33,832 nucleotides of DNA from an uncultured Clostridia bacterium (GCA_944390535.1 CALXQV010000004.1:1-33832); one strand, 5' to 3'; shown: positions 15,827 to 25,880, numbered from the stretch's first letter. Notes: generated by a model not told the origin, from the sequence alone. Translations and numbers: made by a program.

Positions 15827-17282
15827 TTTAATAAAAAATGAATTTATCAAAATATTTAAAAAGAAAACCATTTATATTACTATGTTAGTTATATTTTTAT
15901 TACTAATCTTTATGAATTGTATGTTCAAATATGCTAATAGTGGAAGTGAATATAATTATTATTTATATAACGAAAACTATATACAATCATTAAAAAGTGA
16001 ATTAGAAACTTTAAATCCAGAAAAAACAAGTGATGTTACTGTATATATTAATTTATTGTCAGAAATACAGTTAAGTGAAATGATGGAAGAAAATAAAGAT
16101 GCGGAATGGAAATTAGCCATTATTAACGAACGAATTGCCCCATATATAACAGAAAGGAACACATATCAATATGGAGCAGAAAAGAATGAAGAACAAGTAG
16201 AAAGAATTAACCAACAAATAGATGATTTACTTGCAAAATTAGACCAAGGAGATTGGAAATATTTTACAAGAGAAGATTTAGAAAAAGCAGAACAACAAAT
16301 AGAAAAATTAAACAGTCAAAAGGAGCAAACAGAAGATAAAGCAGTATTAGAAAGTATAGAAACAGAATTAAATCGTGTTGAGATAGAAAAAGAAATTGCA
16401 GAAATTCGATTAAATAAAGAGATTCCTTATGGAAATGATTTCTTAAATAGAGCAATTTCAAATTTACAAACAGCCAATAGCAATTTAGCTAACTTTAGTA
16501 ATACAGAAGAATTAAGTTATCAAGAAACATTAGAGTATAATAGTTATTTAGAAGACCAAGCAGAAAGTCGATATATATTAGAAACAGGAAGAAATATTCA
16601 TGAAACAGATACTTTAAAAGGAATTTTACAAAACTTTTATGCACAATTTGGAATCTTTTTAATAGTTGTTGTTGTTATGATAGCAGGAACAATTGTTAGT
16701 GAAGAATTTAATAAAGGAACAATAAAGTTGCTATTAGTGAAACCATATACAAGAAATAAAATTTTATTAGCAAAAGCAGTTACAACGTTATTTATGATTT
16801 TATTTGTTATTGTTACGACAATGATTATGCAACTCTTAATAGGTGGTGTTATTTTTGGATTTGATAGTTTAACTGAACCAGTAGTTGCCTATAATTTCCA
16901 TACAAACACAATGGAAGAAATGAACATATTTGCAAATCTAGGAATGCAAACATTAGAACAATTACCAATGATTATTTTATTGACAACATTAGCATTTGCA
17001 ATTAGCACAATATTTTCAAATAGTACACTCGCTATTACCATTTCTTTACTAGGATATATGGCAGCAAATATTATTAATCAACTAGCAATGGCATATAATT
17101 TGCAATTTATGAAATATTTTGTTACTATGAATTGGGATTTGAGTATGTATGCAAATGGAGCTTTACCATATATGAAAGGAATGAATATAACAATGTCAAT
17201 TATCATCTGTGTGGTATATTTCCTAATAATGATGATACCAACATTTATCGTATTTAAGAAAAGAAATATTAAGAATATATAA
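15819..17282 (+). CDS. ABC-2 type permease with large coiled-coil loop
   Basis: A 487-residue membrane protein. One helix at about 16-35 is followed by a hydrophilic, Glu/Gln/Lys-rich loop of over 200 residues with coiled-coil character. A cluster of five or six helices follows, from about residue 272 to the end (starting ILIVVVVMIAGTIVSEEF, in the ABC-2 pattern). It starts at TTG 15819 with GGGGG about nine bases upstream, overlapping the ATPase stop by eight bases. The two form one transporter, perhaps for drug or bacteriocin resistance; the substrate is unknown. Confidence 0.82.
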   Translation: MSNLIKNEFIKIFKKKTIYITMLVIFLLLIFMNCMFKYANSGSEYNYYLYNENYIQSLKSELETLNPEKTSDVTVYINLLSEIQLSEMMEENKDAEWKLAIINERIAPYITERNTYQYGAEKNEEQVERINQQIDDLLAKLDQGDWKYFTREDLEKAEQQIEKLNSQKEQTEDKAVLESIETELNRVEIEKEIAEIRLNKEIPYGNDFLNRAISNLQTANSNLANFSNTEELSYQETLEYNSYLEDQAESRYILETGRNIHETDTLKGILQNFYAQFGIFLIVVVVMIAGTIVSEEFNKGTIKLLLVKPYTRNKILLAKAVTTLFMILFVIVTTMIMQLLIGGVIFGFDSLTEPVVAYNFHTNTMEEMNIFANLGMQTLEQLPMIILLTTLAFAISTIFSNSTLAITISLLGYMAANIINQLAMAYNLQFMKYFVTMNWDLSMYANGALPYMKGMNITMSIIICVVYFLIMMIPTFIVFKKRNIKNI

Positions 17283-17360
17283 ATAAACATAAAGGTTATA
17301 TATAGAAATATTTTGTATGGTATAAAATTTTAAATAAAAATAGAATTCTGAATAGAGGAT

Positions 17361-17420
17361 TAGCCCCAGACTACGCGAGTCTGGGGCTATAACTACACCA
17401 GCGGAACAATATGCTGGCTA
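17361..17420. other. Strong stem-loop pair downstream of the small minus-strand gene
   Basis: TAGCCCCAGACT and AGTCTGGGGCTA (17361-17372, 17378-17389) form a perfect 12-bp GC-rich stem with a 5-base loop. CCAGC/GGCTGG-side bases at 17398-17402 and 17413-17417 form a second 5-bp stem. The outer TAGCC/GGCTA could also pair. Such GC-rich stems stand out in this AT-rich DNA. There is no T run, so it may be a structured RNA 3' end or a mobile-element end rather than a plain terminator. Confidence 0.5.
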
Positions 17421-17427
17421 GGGATTT

Positions 17428-17598
17428 TTAGGCTTTACAACGTAATAAGGAGATATTGACTTTCCCATTAACAAAAACACCTTCTCTAGTCAAATCTTCC
17501 TTAATATTAGAAGGAAGTTGGTTTGACTGGAGAAACCGAATGGTTTTAGGCAGTCCTTCTTTTGAAATTTTTCGTTGCAAAGCTAATAAATCGTACAT
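17428..17598 (-). CDS. Small protein of unknown function with foreign-looking codon use
   Basis: A 56-residue protein (starting MYDLLALQRK, ending SLLRCKA) that I do not recognise. The start ATG 17598 has AAGGAGG nine bases upstream, and a consensus promoter lies just before it, so expression is likely. Codons such as CTG, CTC, CAG and CCT are unlike its neighbours. It holds the only in-frame CGG outside the frameshift sites (codon 21), followed by T rather than A. A +1 step there would not restore any recognisable protein. It lies in the 620-base gap between the ABC permease and the carboxypeptidase. Confidence 0.55.
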   Translation of the reverse strand: MYDLLALQRKISKEGLPKTIRFLQSNQLPSNIKEDLTREGVFVNGKVNISLLRCKA

Positions 17599-17633
17599 CG
17601 GTATGTACCTCCTTATGTAATTATTCAACTATT

Positions 17634-17662
17634 ATTATACCACAAATTAACATAAAATGCAA
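17634..17662 (-). promoter_or_regulatory. Promoter for the small minus-strand gene
   Basis: Read on the minus strand: TTGCAT (17662-17657), 17-base spacer, TATAAT (17639-17634), about 35 bases before the start codon. Confidence 0.65.
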
Positions 17663-17838
17663 AAATCAAATACATATTTTAGGGAAGAGGGATTTTCATT
17701 TATATAATTAAGAAAAAATATATAAAAACAAAACAAATTTCATATTACTTAGTTTAATGCAAAGTTATCGAAGTGTATTTTTTATTAAACAATTGCATTT
17801 TGCATGAGTATTAACTTTAACCTAAGCTATTTCTTCTC

Positions 17839-17867
17839 TTGTAAAATCCTAAAAAATGGTATATAGT
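17839..17867 (+). promoter_or_regulatory. Promoter for the LD-carboxypeptidase gene
   Basis: TTGTAA (17839-17844), 17-base spacer, TATAGT (17862-17867), 35 bases before the ATG. Confidence 0.55.
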
Positions 17868-17902
17868 AATAGCAAGAGGAAATTTAAAGGAGAGGGTATG
17901 CT

Positions 17903-18982
17903 ATGAATTATCCAGAAAACTTAAAAAAAGGAGATACCATAGGAATTTGCGCGCCATCTGGTGGGGTAGCAGATGAACAAGCAATCAAAAAATTAGAATT
18001 AGCAGAAAAACAATTGCAAGAACTGGGATATAAAGTAATAGAAACAGAAAGTGTGAGAAAAGAAGAAAGAGGAAGAAGTGCATCAGGAAAACAAAGAGCA
18101 AAAGAGTTTATGGAATTATTAGAAAATAATGAAGTAAAACTAATTATTTTTGCACAAGGTGGAGACTTTTTAATAGAAATGCTAGAATATTTAGACTTTG
18201 AAAAAATAAAAACATTAAAACCAAAATGGATGCAAGGCTATTCTGATATTACAGGTATTCATTATTTATGGAATATGATGTTAGAAAGACCATCTATTTA
18301 TTGCGAAAATGTGAAAGATTATGCTATGAAGCCTCTATTTAGAAATTTAACAGATGCTTTAAAAATTGCAAGTGGAGAAGAAATAGAACAAACTTCTTTT
18401 GAAAAGCATGAAGAAATTATTGATTTTAGAATAGAACAACCAGAGCAACCGCTTGAAAATCAAGAAAGTATAGAGGTACTTCCAGACAAAACAGAAGAAT
18501 TACAAAAAAGTTATCATTTAACAGAGAAGACAAAGTGGATTAACTTAAAAGGAGAAGAAAAAATAGAATTCAAAGGAAGAGCAATTGGTGGTTGCTTAGA
18601 TTGTATAAAAGCATTTATTGGAACCAAATATGATAATGTAAAACAATATATTGAAACATATAAAGAAGATGGAATTGTATGGTTTTTAGAAGTTTTTGAG
18701 ATGAGTACACCAATCGTATATTTAACGTTATGGCAGATGAAAGAAGCAGGATATTTTAAAAATTGTAATGGGATTATATTTGGGAGACCATTATTTATTA
18801 GAAATGATTATGATACAGACTTTAATCAAACCGTAAAAGATGTCTTAGGAGATTTACAAATTCCGATTATTTGTGATGCAGACGTGGGACATGTTTCGCC
18901 ACAACTGGCAATGGTAAATGGAGCAATATTAGAAATTACTTCTCAAGAGGGAAAAGGAAAAGTGAAAACCATATTACAATAG
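17903..18982 (+). CDS. Peptidase S66 (LD-carboxypeptidase / MccF-like)
   Basis: A 359-residue serine peptidase of family S66. The triad can be placed at Ser114 (GYSDIT), Glu263 (FLEVFE) and His330 (DVGHVSPQ), with GGD at 86-88 as the oxyanion region. LdcA relatives cut the L,D bond of tetrapeptides during murein recycling. MccF relatives destroy the antibiotic microcin C and similar aminoacyl nucleotides. The insert around 160-225 and the length of 359 lean towards the MccF-like group, but this is not certain. It has AGGAGAGGG upstream of the ATG and its own promoter. Confidence 0.87.
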   Translation: MNYPENLKKGDTIGICAPSGGVADEQAIKKLELAEKQLQELGYKVIETESVRKEERGRSASGKQRAKEFMELLENNEVKLIIFAQGGDFLIEMLEYLDFEKIKTLKPKWMQGYSDITGIHYLWNMMLERPSIYCENVKDYAMKPLFRNLTDALKIASGEEIEQTSFEKHEEIIDFRIEQPEQPLENQESIEVLPDKTEELQKSYHLTEKTKWINLKGEEKIEFKGRAIGGCLDCIKAFIGTKYDNVKQYIETYKEDGIVWFLEVFEMSTPIVYLTLWQMKEAGYFKNCNGIIFGRPLFIRNDYDTDFNQTVKDVLGDLQIPIICDADVGHVSPQLAMVNGAILEITSQEGKGKVKTILQ

Positions 18983-19086
18983 ATGAATACATAAAGATGT
19001 CACCAAAAAAGAATAAAAAATATAGTATAAAGAATAAAAAGAATCAGAAAGAGAATATAATGGAAGAGAAAGGAAAGGGAATCAAT

Positions 19087-19707
19087 ATGAAAGTATTATT
19101 AGTAAATGGTGGACCACATAAAGAAGGTTGTACATATACAGCATTAAAGGAAGTTGAAAAACAATTACAAAAAAACGGAATAGAAACAGAAATCTTTTGG
19201 GTAGGCGTAAAAGCAATTGCTGGTTGTATTGGATGTGGTAATTGTAAAAATACAGGAAAATGTTTTATAGATGACAAGGTTAATGAATTTATAGAAAAAG
19301 CAAAAAGAGCAGATGGATTTGTATTTGGAACACCAGTACATTTTGCATCAGCAACAGGAGCCATTACTTCATTTATGGATAGAGTTTTTTATGCAGGAAA
19401 ACCTATTTTTCAAAATAAATTAGGTGCCTGTGTGGTAAGTTGTAGAAGAGGTGGTGCGACTGCAACATTTGACCAATTAAACAAGTATTTTACCATTAAT
19501 AATATGCCAATAGTATCATCACAATATTGGAATATGGTACATGGAAATACCCCTGATGAAGTTTTAAGAGATGAAGAAGGTATGCAAACAATGAGAACAT
19601 TGGGAAATAATATGGCATGGTTATTAAAATGTATAGAGCAAGGCGAAAAAGCAGGAATACAACTACCTGAAAGAGAAGAACCAATCAAAACAAATTATAT
19701 TAGGTAA
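19087..19707 (+). CDS. NADPH-dependent FMN reductase / iron-sulfur flavoprotein
   Basis: A 206-residue flavodoxin-fold protein. The FMN-binding loop NGGPHKEGCTYTAL is at 7-20. A cysteine cluster C47-x2-C50-x2-C53-x5-C59 (GCIGCGNCKNTGKC) is of the type that holds an Fe-S cluster in Isf-like flavoproteins. TPVHFASATGAITSFMDR matches the family. It would shuttle electrons from NAD(P)H or ferredoxin to small acceptors. I set the start at ATG 19087 after AAAGGAAAGGG; the longer frame from 18997 adds a lysine-rich stretch with no conservation signal. Confidence 0.86.
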   Translation: MKVLLVNGGPHKEGCTYTALKEVEKQLQKNGIETEIFWVGVKAIAGCIGCGNCKNTGKCFIDDKVNEFIEKAKRADGFVFGTPVHFASATGAITSFMDRVFYAGKPIFQNKLGACVVSCRRGGATATFDQLNKYFTINNMPIVSSQYWNMVHGNTPDEVLRDEEGMQTMRTLGNNMAWLLKCIEQGEKAGIQLPEREEPIKTNYIR

Positions 19708-19733
19708 AATACAAAAATAAGAGGGAAAAAGAA

Positions 19734-20492
19734 ATGAATACAGAGGGAGCCATTGGAATATTTGATTCAGGGATTGGAGGATTTACTGTATTAAAAGAGA
19801 TAATAAAGGTATTACCAAATGAAAATTATATATATTATAGTGACTCTAAAAACAATCCGTATGGAGATAAAAGTGATAAACAGATTAATGCATTATGTGA
19901 AAATATAGTCAATCTATTGATTGAACAAAAGTGTAAAATCATTGTGATTGCATGTAATACAGCAAGTGCAAAATCTGTACAATATTTAAGAAAAAAATAT
20001 ACACATATTCCTTTTATTGCGATTGAACCAGCCTATAAAATGGTATATGATTATGCATATGATGAGTCAACATTAGTTATGGCAACAAAAGGAACAATTG
20101 AAAGTGAAAAATTCAATTTGTTATATCACATGTATAATAATCATAAAACAATTTTATTTCCATGTGTTGGACTAGCAGATTTAATAGAAGAAGGAAACAG
20201 TAGCAAAATTAAGATATATTTAAAACAATATTTAGAACCATATAAAGGAAAAATACGAAATGTGGTACTAGGATGTACCCACTATCCGTTGATACAGCAT
20301 GAAATAGAAGAAACATTAGGACAAGTTCACTTTTTTAATGGAGCACCATATTTAGCTACTCATTTAAAAAATGTATTACAAGAAAAGAACTTGGTTAATC
20401 ACCAACAAAAAAAAGGTACAATACAATTTATAGATTCATCAAATGATAAACAAAAGAAAAACAGATTTTTTGAAATATTAAAAGAAATTTAG
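19734..20492 (+). CDS. murI: Glutamate racemase
   Basis: A 252-residue racemase making D-glutamate for peptidoglycan. GIFDSGIGG at 8-16 has the conserved Asp11. The two catalytic cysteines are C74 (ACNTAS) and C181 (GCTHYP), with His183 beside the second. Length is normal. It starts at ATG 19734 after AGAGGGAAAAAG, 26 bases past the flavin reductase, so the two may share a transcript. Confidence 0.95.
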   Translation: MNTEGAIGIFDSGIGGFTVLKEIIKVLPNENYIYYSDSKNNPYGDKSDKQINALCENIVNLLIEQKCKIIVIACNTASAKSVQYLRKKYTHIPFIAIEPAYKMVYDYAYDESTLVMATKGTIESEKFNLLYHMYNNHKTILFPCVGLADLIEEGNSSKIKIYLKQYLEPYKGKIRNVVLGCTHYPLIQHEIEETLGQVHFFNGAPYLATHLKNVLQEKNLVNHQQKKGTIQFIDSSNDKQKKNRFFEILKEI

Positions 20493-20568
20493 AGTATGAT
20501 AAAGTGAAAATAGATTTTTACTTTATTGTTCTGAAAGCTTGTAAAACAAGGAAGGAAAGAAGTAATAT

Positions 20569-21108
20569 ATGAAAATATTAAGAAATGAATTAAAAAATGA
20601 TTTACACATTCGAACACAAAAAGACTTTCCACAAGAAGGAATAGAATTTATTGACATTATGCCATTAATTATTAAAAAAGAAACATTTAAAGAAATTGTT
20701 GATAGATTTGTAGAAGAAATAAAAAATAAAAATATAGAATATATCGTGGGTGCAGAAGCAAGAGGATTTACCATAGGGGCAGCAGTAGCAAGTCAATTAG
20801 ATATTGGTTTTATACCAGTTAGAAAAGCGGGAAAATTACCGCCAACAACAGTAGAAAAGCAATTTTCTTATGAGAAAGAATATGGAAAAGACAAAATGGA
20901 ATTACCCAAATTAGTAAATGAAGAATATACAGGAAAAAGGTTATATATCATAGATGACATATATGCCACAGGAAATACGATGAAAGCGATAAAGCAAGCA
21001 ATAGAAGATGTAGGAGGAATTGTAGTAGGACAAGGTGTTATTATGAATATAAAAGAGCTAAATGATGCAATAGATGTGTATTCATTGGTAGATATTAATG
21101 AAAACTAG
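20569..21108 (+). CDS. apt: Adenine phosphoribosyltransferase
   Basis: A 179-residue type I phosphoribosyltransferase that salvages adenine to AMP with PRPP. The PRPP motif YIIDDIYATGNTM is at 126-138, GAEARGF at 61-67 and RKAGKLP at 85-91, all diagnostic for Apt. RTQKDFPQEGIEFIDI matches the N-terminal hood. The start is ATG 20569 after AGGAAGGAAAGAAG. It is convergent with the ferritin-like gene and ends at a shared terminator. Confidence 0.94.
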   Translation: MKILRNELKNDLHIRTQKDFPQEGIEFIDIMPLIIKKETFKEIVDRFVEEIKNKNIEYIVGAEARGFTIGAAVASQLDIGFIPVRKAGKLPPTTVEKQFSYEKEYGKDKMELPKLVNEEYTGKRLYIIDDIYATGNTMKAIKQAIEDVGGIVVGQGVIMNIKELNDAIDVYSLVDINEN

Positions 21109-21225
21109 AAATGGAAAAGTAAATTAATTTAAAATCGTAATAAGAAAAGCGTGTGCTTATGTGGTCAAAATAAAAGTGATTTTCCCTATACAATAAAAAA
21201 TCATAAATGTAGTGTTAAAAAAGGC

Positions 21226-21276
21226 AAAAAATGCAAAGGAAATAGGAAAACATATTCTTATTCCTTTGCATTTTTA
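21226..21276. terminator. Bidirectional terminator between apt and the ferritin-like gene
   Basis: A perfect 15-bp stem (21227-21241 with 21261-21275) carrying an A run on the left and a T run on the right, between two convergent genes. It can stop transcription from both sides. Confidence 0.8.
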
Positions 21277-21304
21277 TTATAAATAAAATATATTAAAACT
21301 ATCT

Positions 21305-21733
21305 TTATAAATATTTTTTTAGTCTTTCAACATTATTTTCTTGAAATTGAATAAAGTTGGTTAAAATATTTTTTATAGAATCTGTAGTCTCAGGATTATG
21401 ATTTAATAATTTAACACCTTCAATAATTCCCATATTTGTTCCTTTTAGTAGCATTTCAGCAATTTTAGAATCAGAATTATCTGTTAAAGTACTCATTTGA
21501 ATATCAAACCATCCCATCATTTTTTGGGCAGGGTTTAATTCTTTAGGAAACTCTTCATATTTTCCAAGTTCTGCATTGACATCATTTAAAATAGCATTAT
21601 ATTGATTATATTCAGATTGTAAATCATCTTTTAATTGCTCATCTGTTACTTTTTCTGCAATAGAAGAAATAGAATCCATTCCCATTTTAATCCCTTTATT
21701 TATTTCATTTAAAATATATTCTGGTCGATTCAT
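21305..21733 (-). CDS. Ferritin-like four-helix protein of unknown function
   Basis: A 142-residue, all-helical protein read from ATG 21733 (AGGAGG six bases upstream). Longer frames start without a ribosome binding site. Four amphipathic helices, with EYNQYN in the second, SKIAEMLLKGTNMGIIEG in the third and FQENNVERLKKYL at the end, suggest a ferritin-like bundle. Metal ligands are not obvious. It is transcribed away from the Dps-like gene, which suggests a shared role in stress or metal handling. Confidence 0.68.
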   Translation of the reverse strand: MNRPEYILNEINKGIKMGMDSISSIAEKVTDEQLKDDLQSEYNQYNAILNDVNAELGKYEEFPKELNPAQKMMGWFDIQMSTLTDNSDSKIAEMLLKGTNMGIIEGVKLLNHNPETTDSIKNILTNFIQFQENNVERLKKYL

Positions 21734-21910
21734 TTTTACCTCCTGAATTTTTATAAAATATCCTAAGTATTTATAAAAAATTTTATTTGTATATACTTCT
21801 AATGTTATTATGTACAAATATATAAAAAATATGAATATAAAATTAGAATTGAATAAAAAAATAAAAAAGGGAAAAAATGTGTATATAAGATTAAAAAAGG
21901 AGTGAAAAAA

Positions 21911-22345
21911 ATGGAAGAAATGGTAAATAAGCTAAATCAATTTTTAGCAGACTTAAATGTATTTTATAGAAAATTACAAAATTATCATTGGAATGTAAAA
22001 GGAAAAAATTTCTTTATATTACATGAAAAATTAGAAGAATATTATGACAAAATTAATGAAGAAATTGATGAAATTGCAGAGCATATTCTAACACTTGATA
22101 AACAACCACTAGGAACAATGAAAGACTATTTAGAAAAAACTTGTATAGAAGAAGCACAAAATGCAAAAATTGAAGGAGAAATTGTATTAGATAAAGTATT
22201 AAAAGATTTTGAAACTTTGTTACAAAAATCAATTGCTATAAAAAAATTAGCAGATGAACATCATATTTATGCAACATCTAGTTTAATTGATAATTATATC
22301 GTAGAGTATAGCAAAGTTATATGGATGCTAAAACAACATAAGTAA
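21911..22345 (+). CDS. dps: Dps/ferritin-like DNA-protecting protein
   Basis: A 144-residue Dps protein. The ferroxidase-site pattern is clear: NYHWNVKGKNFF, then LHEKLEEYYDKINEEIDEIAEHIL, with the conserved His, Asp and Glu ligands spaced as in the family. Dps forms 12-subunit shells that oxidise and store iron and protect DNA from peroxide. AAAAGGAG lies nine bases before ATG 21911, which I prefer to GTG 21902. The spacer to the divergent ferritin-like gene is about 180 bases. Confidence 0.9.
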   Translation: MEEMVNKLNQFLADLNVFYRKLQNYHWNVKGKNFFILHEKLEEYYDKINEEIDEIAEHILTLDKQPLGTMKDYLEKTCIEEAQNAKIEGEIVLDKVLKDFETLLQKSIAIKKLADEHHIYATSSLIDNYIVEYSKVIWMLKQHK

Positions 22346-22405
22346 AATAGATTAATACGAATCAATTTTTCAAGACAATCTTAATTTTAGAATTACAAAA
22401 AAAAG

Positions 22406-22472
22406 AAAAAATGTTCGCAAAAAGTATTGACAACTTTAAAAATTGTAGATACAATAAAGGCGAACATTTTTT
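22406..22472. promoter_or_regulatory. 13-bp inverted repeat bracketing the recN promoter (LexA half-site-like)
   Basis: The arms 22406-22418 and 22460-22472 are perfect reverse complements containing ATGTTCGC and GCGAACAT. They sit just outside the -35 and -10 boxes. CGAACAT/ATGTTCG are the half-sites of the Gram-positive LexA box, but here they point outward and are 41 bases apart. An SOS operator in an unusual arrangement, or a long mRNA hairpin, are both possible. Confidence 0.55.
22427..22455 (+). promoter_or_regulatory. recN promoter
   Basis: Consensus TTGACA at 22427-22432, a 17-base spacer and TACAAT at 22450-22455, about 50 bases before the recN start and enclosed by the inverted repeat. 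Confidence 0.75.
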
Positions 22473-22507
22473 TAGTGTAAAATAAAAAGAAAGTAGAGGA
22501 ATAGGTT

Positions 22508-24142
22508 ATGATATCATCTTTACATATTAGAAATATAGGGATCATAGAAGATTTGAGTATAGATTTTAATAAAGGATTAAATGTATTAACAGGAGAAACA
22601 GGAGCAGGAAAAACCTTAATTATTGACTCTCTTCAAATTATATCAGGTGGAAGATTTTCGAAAGAAATGATAAGAAAAGGAGAGACAAATTCTTTTGTTG
22701 AACTTTGTTTGTATTGTCCAGAAAATGAGCAATCCATAGAAGGTAATATCATTATTTCCAGAGAAATTCATGTCAATGGAAAAAATATGTGTAAAATTAA
22801 TGGAAGAATGGTAACAGTTAATGAGTTAAAAGAGTTTATGAAACAATTTATAGAAATTCATGGGCAAAATGATAACCAAAACTTGTTAGATTGTAAATTA
22901 CATTTACATTATTTAGATGGGTTTATAGGAAGAGAAAATCTAGAAAAAGATATGGAAACATATAAAACCTTATATAAGCGTTATTTAGAAATTCTTGGAG
23001 AACTAAAACACAATTATGGAGATGATAAAGAAAGACAAAGAAAATTAGATTTGTTAAGATATCAAACAGAAGAAATAGAACAAGCAAAACTAAAAGAAGA
23101 TGAAGAAGAAACATTAGAAGAAAAAAGAAACCTATTTTTAAATGCAGAAAAAATTGTAGACAATTTAAATGAAGCAGATGGTCTATTATCTGAAAATACA
23201 ATTGATAGTTTAAGCATGGCAATACGAGCATTAGAAAAGATAGAAAGAATTGACAAAAAATATGAAACAGTCAATAATCGTTTAAAAAGTTCATATTATG
23301 AATTACAAGAATTAGCAAGAGACATTAATGGGTACAAAGAAGAGATATATTTTGATGAGCAAGAAAGGAATGAAATAGAAGAAAGATTAGATGTTTTACA
23401 CACATTAAAAAGAAAATATGGAAATAGTATACAAGAAATATTAGCATATGATAAACAAATACAAGAAGAAATTACACATATAGAAAATTTAGAAGAATAT
23501 AATCAGGGATTAAAAACAGAACTAGAAAAAATACAAAAAGAAATGAATACATTAGGAAATACAATTCATCTTATCAGAACAAAGTATGCTAAAAAATTAA
23601 GTGAATGTATAAACCAAGAACTAGTTGATTTAGAAATGAAAAATGCGAAAATTGATGTAAAAGTAGAATACAAAGAAGAAGAATTTTTCAAAACAGGTAA
23701 AGATATTGTCAAATTTTATATCACAACAAACTTGGGAGAAGATGAAAAAGAATTATCAAAAATAGCATCAGGAGGAGAGATGTCTAGAACTATGTTAGCA
23801 ATTAAAAATGTATTGGCAGACAGTGACCAGATACCTGTATTAGTATTTGATGAAATTGACACAGGGATTAGTGGGAAAGCTGCAAATGCGGTAGCAAGCA
23901 AATTAAAATCAATCGCTAAAAAACATCAAGTTATGTGTATATCTCATCTACCAAATATTGCAGCAATTGCAGATTATAACTATTTTATTAGTAAAAATGT
24001 AAAGGAAGAAAGAACCAAAACACAAATTAAATTGCTAAAAGAAAATGAAGTAATAGAAGAAATTGCGAGAATTTCTTCAGGAGAAATTAATGAAGTGACA
24101 TTACAATATGCATATGAATTAAGGAATAAAAAAGCAAGTTAA
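22508..24142 (+). CDS. recN: DNA repair protein RecN
   Basis: A 544-residue SMC-like repair ATPase. Walker A GETGAGKT is at 29-36, a long coiled coil covers about 150-370, and the C-terminal half has the signature IASGGEMSR and Walker B LVFDEIDTGISG. RecN acts early at double-strand breaks, bringing ends together. FIEIHGQNDNQ is the usual Q-loop region. The length is close to the usual 555. In Firmicutes recN is often SOS-controlled, in line with the promoter repeat. GTAGAGGA precedes the ATG. Confidence 0.95.
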   Translation: MISSLHIRNIGIIEDLSIDFNKGLNVLTGETGAGKTLIIDSLQIISGGRFSKEMIRKGETNSFVELCLYCPENEQSIEGNIIISREIHVNGKNMCKINGRMVTVNELKEFMKQFIEIHGQNDNQNLLDCKLHLHYLDGFIGRENLEKDMETYKTLYKRYLEILGELKHNYGDDKERQRKLDLLRYQTEEIEQAKLKEDEEETLEEKRNLFLNAEKIVDNLNEADGLLSENTIDSLSMAIRALEKIERIDKKYETVNNRLKSSYYELQELARDINGYKEEIYFDEQERNEIEERLDVLHTLKRKYGNSIQEILAYDKQIQEEITHIENLEEYNQGLKTELEKIQKEMNTLGNTIHLIRTKYAKKLSECINQELVDLEMKNAKIDVKVEYKEEEFFKTGKDIVKFYITTNLGEDEKELSKIASGGEMSRTMLAIKNVLADSDQIPVLVFDEIDTGISGKAANAVASKLKSIAKKHQVMCISHLPNIAAIADYNYFISKNVKEERTKTQIKLLKENEVIEEIARISSGEINEVTLQYAYELRNKKAS

Positions 24143-24171
24143 TTAGAGGTATATAATAGAATGTAAGAAGC

Positions 24172-24205
24172 AGGAAGCTATTAAAGGATATAGTTTCCTA
24201 ATTTT
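24172..24205 (+). terminator. Likely recN terminator
   Basis: AGGAAGCTAT pairs with ATAGTTTCCT (one G-U) around an 8-base loop and is followed by a short AT-rich tail. The T run is weak. Confidence 0.45.
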
Positions 24206-24208
24206 ATA

Positions 24209-24292
24209 TGCGTAAAATTAGTGCCTAACAATGACGCAGGCTTTAAAATGTTATGAATAGAGAAAATGTTTTAAAAAGCCAGCTATTGTTCT
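24209..24292. repeat. Dispersed 84-bp hairpin element, copy 1
   Basis: This segment matches 33085-33169 with about 85% identity by eye. AACAAT and GGCTTT in the left part pair with AAAGCC and ATTGTT in the right part, giving an imperfect stem with a long AT-rich loop. It has no coding capacity. It lies in the 313-base gap between recN and enolase, which otherwise holds only hairpins. Confidence 0.7.
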
Positions 24293-24327
24293 ATATTAGA
24301 AAGTGATGTTGACTTTCTAATATAGAA
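24289..24327. terminator. Perfect 16-bp hairpin after dispersed element copy 1
   Basis: 24289-24304 and 24312-24327 are perfect reverse complements with a 7-base loop. No T run follows, so termination is uncertain. A smaller AAATTTTACT/AGTAAAATTT hairpin follows at about 24339-24360. A related hairpin stands beside copy 2 of the dispersed element. Confidence 0.4.
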
Positions 24328-24404
24328 TACATTGTTACAAATTTTACTTTAGTAAAATTTATTAATGAGTATAAATTTCATAAAATTGTCAAAAATGTAT
24401 ATAG

Positions 24405-25718
<1,314 letters not shown>

Positions 25719-25757
25719 TATATAAAAGAGAAATTTCATAGTATTCTTCAATCATTT

Positions 25758-25797
25758 AGATAATGATATACATAAAAATATGTCATTATCTTTTTTC
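25758..25797 (+). terminator. Enolase terminator
   Basis: AGATAATGA pairs with TCATTATCT, extended by ACATA/TATGT, and is followed by a run of six T. Confidence 0.8.
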
Positions 25798-25803
25798 TAT
25801 GTA

Positions 25804-25832
25804 TTGATTTTTATTTCATATTCATTTAAAAT
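25804..25832 (+). promoter_or_regulatory. Promoter for the amidoligase gene
   Basis: TTGATT (25804-25809), 17-base spacer, TAAAAT (25827-25832), about 50 bases before the start codon and just behind the enolase terminator. Confidence 0.5.
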
Positions 25833-25880
25833 TTTGATATAAGATAGGTAAATAATATTTACAAGATAGGAAGAAATTTG

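Noticed and set aside
17536..17538. CGG in the small minus-strand gene as a further +1 site
   Set aside because: It is followed by T, and the +1 frame gives a short unrelated tail with a stop. The frame-zero protein keeps a plausible end.
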